From positions 1-10,198 of the forward strand of contig JAQUAE010000037.1 of NCBI GenBank assembly GCA_028687395.1: a DNA stretch of 10,198 nucleotides, in the 5' to 3' direction. Shown in pieces: positions 5,454 to 10,198 of this stretch. Origin of the DNA: Anaerolineales bacterium (GTDB lineage Bacteria > Chloroflexota > Anaerolineae > Anaerolineales > UBA4823). Positions within the stretch are counted from its first letter, which is position 1. Every line of letters starts with the position of its first letter. Both the position numbers and the translations under genes were made by a program. The notes under the pieces are model-generated. The model did no database searches. It had not been told where the DNA came from and was given only the letters and a program-made list of their open reading frames with translations.

Positions 5454-8045
5454 ATGCCCGCAAAAGAAGACATCAGCCCGATCCGCAAGCAGTACCTCGA
5501 AGTCAAACGCCAGTATCCTCAAGCCATTGTTTTTTTCCGCCTGGGTGATTTCTACGAAACCTTCGACCAGGACGCTGAAATTACTTCGCGCGAACTGGAT
5601 ATCGTGCTTACCTCGCGCAACGTGGCCAAGGGCGTACGCGTGCCGATGGCGGGCATCCCCTACCACGCGGTAGAAAACTACCTGGCGCGGCTGATCGAGC
5701 GCGGCTATCACGTGGCGATTTGCGAGCAGGTGGGGGAGCAGCCGGTCAAGGGGTTGTTCCCCCGCCAGGTGACCCGGGTAGTCACGCCGGGGACGGTGAT
5801 CGAACCCGGCTTGCTGGACAGCCAGGCCAATAACTACCTGGCTGCCGTGATTGTGCATTCAGACACCAACCAGGGGCTGGCGGGCGTGGCGTACGTGGAT
5901 ATCAGCACCGGCGAGTTTGCCGTCACCGAGCTCTCCGGTGTGGACGTGTTCGCCCTGCTGCGCGCCGAGCTCACCCGCTTGAAGCCGGTGGAGGTCCTGC
6001 ATCCCGATAACCTGGAGCTGAAGGATGGCCTGCCCGGCTTTACGACCGCCTGGCCAGCCTGGCGCTTCGAACCCGGCAGGGCGCAGGAGGAGCTGCTGCG
6101 CCATTTCCAAGTCGCTTCGCTGGACGGGTTCGGCCTGCAAGGCTACACCCTGGGGGTGCGCGCCGCGGGCGCCATCCTGCAGTACCTGACCGAGACGCAG
6201 CCCGCCGCCCTCAAGCTACTCACCAGCCTGAACACCTACAGCCTGGAAGAGTTCATGGTGCTCGACCCCGCTACGCGGCGCAACCTGGAGTTGACCGAGA
6301 CGCTGCGCGGCGGCGCGGTAAAGGGCTCTCTGATGGGCATCCTGGATCTGACCGTCACCCCAATGGGCGCCCGCCTGTTCCGCCAGTGGGTGAGCAAGCC
6401 CTTGCTGAACCCGGAACGCATCCGCGAACGGCAGGATCAGGTAACCTTGTTCCACCAGGACGGCCTGATGCGTGCCGAGGTGATCGCCGCGCTCAAATCC
6501 CTGGGGGACATGGAACGGCTGGTAGGCAGGGTGATGAGCGGCGCTGCCCAGCCGCGCGACCTGGCTGGCTTACGCCTCAGCCTGTGCCAGCTTCCCCAGG
6601 TGCGCGGGCTGCTCCCCGCCTCGCCCTCGCCCCTGGATCCCATCCTGGCGGATTTTCACCTGTGCACTGAGCAGCTCGACTTGCTCGAGGCTGCCCTGGC
6701 CGACGACCCGCCCGCCACGCTGCAGAACGTGGGTGTGATTCGCCCTGGCTATTCCGCCGAGCTGGATGGTGTTATCGAGAGATCGCGCCACGCCCGCGAG
6801 TGGATCGCCAGCCTGGAAGCGGTGGAGCGCAAACGCACCGGGATCAAGTCCCTCAAGGTGGGCTACAACAAGGTGTTCGGCTACTACCTGGAGGTGACCC
6901 GCTCGAACGCCGAGCTGGTGCCGCAGGAGTACATCCGCAAACAGACGCTGGTCAACGCCGAGCGCTACATCACCTCGGATTTGAAGGAATACGAGACGCT
7001 GGTCTTGAACGCTGAGGAGCGCATCCGTGAGATCGAAGCGCGCTTGTTCAGGGAAGCCTGCGCCCAACTGGCAGCGACCAGCGACCGCTTGATGGCAACC
7101 GCCCGCGCCCTGGCCAGCCTGGACGTGCTCACTACCCTGGCCGAGGTGGCCGCCAGGATGGGCTACATTCGGCCAGAAGTGAGCGCCGGTGACGAGCTGG
7201 ATATTCGCGATGGCCGCCACCCGGTAGTCGAATCCGCCCTGCGCAGCGAGCGCTTCGTGCCCAACGACGCCACTTTCGAGGATGGAGAGCGGGTGCGCAT
7301 CATCACCGGGCCGAACATGAGCGGTAAGTCCACCTACCTGCGCCAGGTGGCCTTGATCGTGCTCATGGCGCAGATGGGCAGCTTCGTGCCGGCTTCCCAG
7401 GCGCGCATTGGCGTGGTGGATCGCATCTTCACCCGCATCGGCGCCCAGGATGAAATCTACGCCGGGCAATCCACCTTCATGGTGGAGATGGTGGAAACCG
7501 CCAACATCCTGCACCACGCCACGGCGCGCAGCCTGCTGGTATTGGATGAGATCGGGCGGGGAACGAGCACGTACGATGGGGTCTCTATCGCCTGGGCGGT
7601 GGTGGAATACATCCACAATCACCCCAAGCTGCGAGCCAAAACCTTATTCGCCACCCATTATCACGAGCTTACCCAACTGGCTGAGCTGCTGCCCGGCGTG
7701 CGCAATTACAACGTGGCGGTCAGCGAAGCGGATGGACGGGTGGTCTTCCTGCACAAGATTGTTTCTGGGGGGGCAGACCGCTCGTATGGCATTCACGTCG
7801 GCCAGCTTGCCGGGTTGCCGCGACCTGTCGTGCAGCGCGCCGGCGAGATCTTGCGCGCTCTGGAAGCCTCCTCGGGCAAGGCCGCCCGCCTGGAAGCGCC
7901 CTCCCCGCAACAGATGGCACTCTTCCCCGAGACCAATCCCTTGCTCGACGAGCTGCAGGCGCTCGACCTGAACGCCCTCTCGCCGATCGAGGCGTTGAAC
8001 AAGCTTTACGAATGGCATAAGCGTTTTACTCCCCCGCAACCCTGA
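5454..8045 (+). CDS. mutS: DNA mismatch repair protein MutS
   Basis: Recognises mispaired and looped-out bases and starts mismatch repair. It is full length (863 residues; E. coli MutS has 853). The N-terminal mismatch-binding domain has the FYE motif at 33-35 (GDFYETF), with the Phe that stacks on the mismatch and the Glu that contacts it. The connector follows, then the core/lever region and the clamp (about 400-510, with VGYNKVFGYYLEV near its middle). The ATPase domain has Walker A GPNMSGKST (619-627), GAQDEIYAGQSTFM (663-676), Walker B LVLDEIGRGTSTYDG with Asp698/Glu699, and ATHYHEL (733-739). The C-terminus ends in the usual helix-turn-helix dimer region (SPIEALNKLYEW). ATG 5454 matches the family start; its ribosome site is poor, and a leader ORF or leaderless mRNA may explain this. 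mutL is not adjacent. It converges with the next gene, 16 bases between stops. Confidence 0.98.
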   Translation: MPAKEDISPIRKQYLEVKRQYPQAIVFFRLGDFYETFDQDAEITSRELDIVLTSRNVAKGVRVPMAGIPYHAVENYLARLIERGYHVAICEQVGEQPVKGLFPRQVTRVVTPGTVIEPGLLDSQANNYLAAVIVHSDTNQGLAGVAYVDISTGEFAVTELSGVDVFALLRAELTRLKPVEVLHPDNLELKDGLPGFTTAWPAWRFEPGRAQEELLRHFQVASLDGFGLQGYTLGVRAAGAILQYLTETQPAALKLLTSLNTYSLEEFMVLDPATRRNLELTETLRGGAVKGSLMGILDLTVTPMGARLFRQWVSKPLLNPERIRERQDQVTLFHQDGLMRAEVIAALKSLGDMERLVGRVMSGAAQPRDLAGLRLSLCQLPQVRGLLPASPSPLDPILADFHLCTEQLDLLEAALADDPPATLQNVGVIRPGYSAELDGVIERSRHAREWIASLEAVERKRTGIKSLKVGYNKVFGYYLEVTRSNAELVPQEYIRKQTLVNAERYITSDLKEYETLVLNAEERIREIEARLFREACAQLAATSDRLMATARALASLDVLTTLAEVAARMGYIRPEVSAGDELDIRDGRHPVVESALRSERFVPNDATFEDGERVRIITGPNMSGKSTYLRQVALIVLMAQMGSFVPASQARIGVVDRIFTRIGAQDEIYAGQSTFMVEMVETANILHHATARSLLVLDEIGRGTSTYDGVSIAWAVVEYIHNHPKLRAKTLFATHYHELTQLAELLPGVRNYNVAVSEADGRVVFLHKIVSGGADRSYGIHVGQLAGLPRPVVQRAGEILRALEASSGKAARLEAPSPQQMALFPETNPLLDELQALDLNALSPIEALNKLYEWHKRFTPPQP

Positions 8046-8061
8046 AATACGCCTTCACGGT

Positions 8062-8460
8062 TTATAGACGCCAGATAGTCATCTGTTCGGGCTCGACCTC
8101 GAGCGCCCACGCGCCCAGGTCTTGCACTGCATACTCGACATAAAGGTAATCTGGCTCGCGTTCCACCTTGTTCAGCCTGACTTGCCGTTTGAACTGGAAG
8201 GTGAGCAACCGGGAGTTCCACTCGCCTTGCTCTTGCGGGTTGTAGCCCGGCGGGGGCGCGTAGGCGCGCTCGATGTCGGTTTCGGAGAGCAGCAGGCGCA
8301 GCATGGCTTCGGGGGCATCCACCGCCCACAGCAGGCTGGCGGTAGCCTGCGCTTCCAGCTCCATCTCGCGTTCGGCGGGTGTCAACTCCCACTGCACCGG
8401 CGTCCAGATGCCGGGCAGGTCATCCACGTAAATTGTCTCAGGTTCGATGATTGCAGGCAA
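8062..8460 (-). CDS. unrecognised 132-residue protein
   Basis: I do not recognise this protein. It is acidic overall, with no signal peptide or membrane segment, so it is probably cytoplasmic. The middle has a helical-looking Glu/Ala/Leu-rich part (about 28-65), then a proline/glycine turn (APPPGYNP, 68-75), then alternating hydrophobic residues ending in W-R-L that look like beta strands. The start is a TTG at 8460, supported by GGAGG with an ideal 6-base spacer; the next in-frame ATG is 32 codons later. It lies 33 bases after the DUF3786 gene on the same strand and is probably the last gene of that transcript. The frame is real by its ribosome site and position; the function is open. Confidence 0.65.
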   Translation of the reverse strand: MPAIIEPETIYVDDLPGIWTPVQWELTPAEREMELEAQATASLLWAVDAPEAMLRLLLSETDIERAYAPPPGYNPQEQGEWNSRLLTFQFKRQVRLNKVEREPDYLYVEYAVQDLGAWALEVEPEQMTIWRL

Positions 8461-8466
8461 TGGCAG

Positions 8467-8471
8467 CCTCC
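8467..8471 (-). promoter_or_regulatory. ribosome binding site selecting a TTG start
   Basis: GGAGG on the minus strand, six bases before TTG 8460. It is among the strongest ribosome sites in the window and is the main reason to accept a TTG start for the 132-residue protein. Confidence 0.7.
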
Positions 8472-8493
8472 AGCGAGAGAATGCGCCGGGAAC

Positions 8494-9144
8494 TCACCCC
8501 GCGGCGATGATCTTGCGCGTGAGCATGCTGCCGGCGATAGCGCAGGCGTCCGTGGGCAGGTAGTGGCTCACTGCAGCGCTGAACAGGATTTGGTGATTGG
8601 CGGGGAAGTCCTCGTCGCCCTCCCAGCGCACGGCGAGCAGGGAGACGCGAGGGAACAGGGGGAAGCGGAAGGCCAGGTCGCCAAAAGCGGTAGGTTCGCC
8701 ACCTGCCGCCCGTGCCGCGGAGCGGAAGGACGCCTGGTTAGCCCCAAACCTGGCTGCCAGGCTCTTTCCGGTGTAGCCTTGAAAAGCCTGCGCGTAGAAG
8801 CGGCCGTCGGGGAGCTCGCTGAAGGCAATCCAATCGCTCCCGCTGGGAGAGCCATCGGCGTGGTTGAGGTAGTACAGCACCAGCGCGGTGTTGGGCAGGT
8901 TCACGGGCGCCGGCGAGCCGCTAGCTTCGAGGGCGCCTTGCGGTAAGCGCATCCAGATTGGCTTACCCCAAAATTCCAGCTCGAGCCGAGAGGCACCCTG
9001 CTCATCGAGGGTGAACCGCGCCCCGCTCAGGCGCGCCAGGAGCTCGGCGGGCTTGTCCTGCAGTTGTCGGCGCAGCTCGTCAACGCGCGCCTGGAGCAGG
9101 TTGGCGTTATCGACGGAAATGGGCGTCCGAGGGTGCGCTGGCAT
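8494..9144 (-). CDS. DUF3786 domain-containing protein
   Basis: A 216-residue cytoplasmic protein of unknown function. The C-terminal two thirds match the DUF3786 pattern as I know it: a hydrophobic LVLYYL (88-93), W-AFSELPDG-FY-QAF (105-121), FG at 133-134, a GG near 148-149, F--FP--P and the acidic WEGDEDFP (174-181), then ILFSAAV-HYLPTD (186-199). The N-terminal part is a helix-rich segment (13-40) that could be a coiled coil. ATG 9144 is chosen because GGAAG lies about 10 bases upstream. An in-frame TTG at 9168 would add 8 residues and overlap the stop of the upstream oxidoreductase as TTGA, so it remains a real alternative. Co-transcription with the LLM oxidoreductase and the 132-residue protein is likely. 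DUF3786 proteins have no settled activity, and I infer none here. Confidence 0.8.
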   Translation of the reverse strand: MPAHPRTPISVDNANLLQARVDELRRQLQDKPAELLARLSGARFTLDEQGASRLELEFWGKPIWMRLPQGALEASGSPAPVNLPNTALVLYYLNHADGSPSGSDWIAFSELPDGRFYAQAFQGYTGKSLAARFGANQASFRSAARAAGGEPTAFGDLAFRFPLFPRVSLLAVRWEGDEDFPANHQILFSAAVSHYLPTDACAIAGSMLTRKIIAAG

Positions 9145-9164
9145 GGGCTTTCTTCCCGCGCGGG

Positions 9165-10043
9165 TCAAGCAGGCTGCAATCCAACCTCACGAGCGAAGCG
9201 GGCGATGGCTTCCAGGTGTTCGCTCGGGGAATTCAAACCGGCTCCCATCGTATTCAGGCTGAGGTGCGTCGCCCCAACTGCCTGCCATTCGCTGACTAGC
9301 GCGAGCAGGTGTTCAGTGTCACCGCTGCTCAGGGAGAGGCGGGCTTCGACCCCGAAGTCGGACGGCGAGCGGCCATTTTCGACGAGCAACCGTTTGAGTG
9401 TCTCGAGGAGGGCGATGGCGTCCTTGGGCTCCTTGTAATTGGGTAACCAGCCGTCAGCTAACCTGGCCGCCCTGCGCAGGACGGGATCGGCGTTGCCGCC
9501 AAACCAAATGGGGATGGGGCGCTGCACCGGCAGGGGGTTCAGCCCGGCGTCGGGGATGGTATGCCAGCGCCCGTCGTAGGTGACCAGGGGCTCGGTCCAC
9601 AGGCGACGTAGCAGCGCCACTTGCTCAGCGACGCGCCGACCGCGGGTGTGGAAGTCCTGGCCGAGGGAGGTGTATTCTACCTCGTTCCACCCCAACCCGA
9701 CCCCCAGGCGCAGGCGTCCCTGGCTGAGCACGTCCAGCGTGGCAGCCTGTTTGGCCACCAGAGCGGTCTGGCGCTGGGGCAGGATAATGATGCCGGTGGC
9801 GAAGTGGATGCGCCGAGTGTGCGCGGCCATGAAGGTGAAGAGGATAAAAGGCTCATGGAAAGCATGGCCGGCGTGGTAGACACCTTTCCAGCCGCCAGGG
9901 CGGTCGGGGTTGGCGCCCAGCACGTGGTCGTACGCCAGGATGTGCGTGTAGCCTAGCGCTTCGGCAGCCTGGGCGTAATCCTTGATAGCGGCCGGGTCGT
10001 GGCCGAATTCGGTCTGCGGGTAGATTACTCCTATCTTGAGCAT
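9165..10043 (-). CDS. LLM-class flavin (probably F420-dependent) oxidoreductase
   Basis: A luciferase-like TIM-barrel oxidoreductase of 292 residues, normal for the TIGR03619-like group of predicted F420-dependent enzymes. Visible landmarks are the first strand KIGVIYPQ (3-10), the AEALGYTHILAYDHV segment (27-41), ATGIIILPQRQTALVAKQAATLD (82-104), SQGRLRLGVGLGWNEVEY (107-124) with the cofactor-binding G-G-W-N, and PIWFGGNAD (178-186). F420 versus FMN cannot be decided from these motifs, and the substrate is unknown. ATG 10043 is chosen over TTG 10052 because AGGAG sits 9 bases before the ATG but directly against the TTG. Upstream, the hydrolase stop TAA overlaps this ribosome site, so the two genes are likely coupled. 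Downstream is the DUF3786 gene. It is probably a soluble enzyme in a small catabolic or detoxifying unit; that is inference. Confidence 0.9.
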   Translation of the reverse strand: MLKIGVIYPQTEFGHDPAAIKDYAQAAEALGYTHILAYDHVLGANPDRPGGWKGVYHAGHAFHEPFILFTFMAAHTRRIHFATGIIILPQRQTALVAKQAATLDVLSQGRLRLGVGLGWNEVEYTSLGQDFHTRGRRVAEQVALLRRLWTEPLVTYDGRWHTIPDAGLNPLPVQRPIPIWFGGNADPVLRRAARLADGWLPNYKEPKDAIALLETLKRLLVENGRSPSDFGVEARLSLSSGDTEHLLALVSEWQAVGATHLSLNTMGAGLNSPSEHLEAIARFAREVGLQPA

Positions 10044-10052
10044 GGAACACAA

Positions 10053-10059
10053 CTCCTTA
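10053..10059 (-). promoter_or_regulatory. ribosome site fused to the upstream stop codon
   Basis: On the minus strand TAAGGAG combines the hydrolase stop codon TAA (10059-10057) with the AGGAG used by ATG 10043. A ribosome ending the hydrolase is placed directly on the start signal of the oxidoreductase, which supports one transcript. Confidence 0.65.
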
Positions 10060-10198
10060 ACGACGGGTGACGTGGCCCAGGAACCCGGATACTGCCTGGT
10101 TGAAGGCTTCGGGTTGCTCCAGCGGGGGCAGGTGGCCGGCGCCGGGAATCACCACCAATTGGGAGTCGCTCAACGCGGCGTGCATGCTCTCCGCTTCC
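10057..10198 (-). CDS. alpha/beta hydrolase, C-terminal end only
   Basis: The last 46 residues of a gene that enters from the right edge. They contain the segment LVVIPGAGHLPPLEQPEAF followed by NQAV-GFL, the typical end of an alpha/beta-hydrolase fold protein. The strand leads to the catalytic His (in GAGH) and then to the final helix. The nucleophile and acid residues lie outside the window, so substrate and exact subfamily cannot be given. The stop TAA is shared with the ribosome site of the LLM oxidoreductase 13 bases away. It is the first visible gene of the leftward unit, whose promoter lies off the window. Confidence 0.85.
   Translation of the reverse strand, partial: EAESMHAALSDSQLVVIPGAGHLPPLEQPEAFNQAVSGFLGHVTRR

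Noticed and set aside
5309..5506. N-terminal extension of the ABC ATPase by 66 residues on the minus strand
   Set aside because: It would cross the promoter and the start of mutS, lacks a ribosome site and matches no part of the family. ATG 5308 has a strong, well-spaced ribosome site.
6570..7622. Long open frame on the minus strand inside mutS (350 codons)
   Set aside because: It lies wholly opposite conserved MutS motifs, is rich in Gln/His/Val/Gly as expected of the reverse of a GC-rich gene, and resembles no protein family.
8122..8946. Plus-strand frame of 274 codons across the 132-residue and DUF3786 genes
   Set aside because: It spans two better-supported opposing genes and their intergenic gap, with no family resemblance.

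Overview
This is a GC-rich, tightly packed bacterial chromosomal segment. It carries seven complete, recognisable or family-assignable genes and one complete unrecognised gene. An alpha/beta-hydrolase 3' end is cut by the right edge, and a leftward gene start may be cut by the left edge. The gene mix is a DUF1461-type membrane protein, a fused membrane/spermidine-synthase-like protein, a DUF3786 protein, a TIGR03619-like LLM oxidoreductase, an orphan UgpC/MalK ATPase and a MutS with a GAQDE-type ATPase motif. Together with the base composition, this suggests a member of Chloroflexota (Anaerolineae-like). That placement is inference from general knowledge, not a database result. I see no insertion sequence, phage gene, CRISPR array, tRNA or rRNA.

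Layout. (1) 1-317 is mostly non-coding. A leftward extended -10 promoter and a strong ribosome site point off the left edge, and a perfect rightward -10 box lies at 240-245. (2) 318-3385 runs rightward: a family 2 glycosyltransferase, a fused multi-TM/spermidine-synthase-like protein, and a DUF1461-type membrane protein joined to the previous gene by an ATGA overlap. This looks like a small envelope-related unit. (3) 3435-5308 runs leftward: a UgpC/MalK-type sugar ABC transporter ATPase followed 17 bases later by 2,3-BPG-dependent phosphoglycerate mutase. They share a well-formed promoter (TTGCGG-17-TATAAT) and couple sugar import with glycolysis. (4) 5309-5453 is a divergent control region. 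It may hold overlapping -10 boxes on the two strands and a tiny leader ORF ending just before mutS. (5) 5454-8045 is full-length mutS, without mutL beside it. (6) 8062-10198 runs leftward, in the order alpha/beta hydrolase (partial), LLM flavin oxidoreductase, DUF3786 protein, and an unknown 132-residue protein. Junctions are short and one may be a 4-base TTGA overlap, so this is probably one transcript that meets mutS head-on with only 16 bases between stops.

Most of the window is housekeeping. The parts worth a second look are the mutS/ugpC intergenic region, the degenerate spermidine-synthase fusion paired with its membrane partner, the LLM-DUF3786-unknown operon, and the permease-less sugar ATPase tied to gpmA. 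I did not find evidence of a defence system or another clearly new machine.
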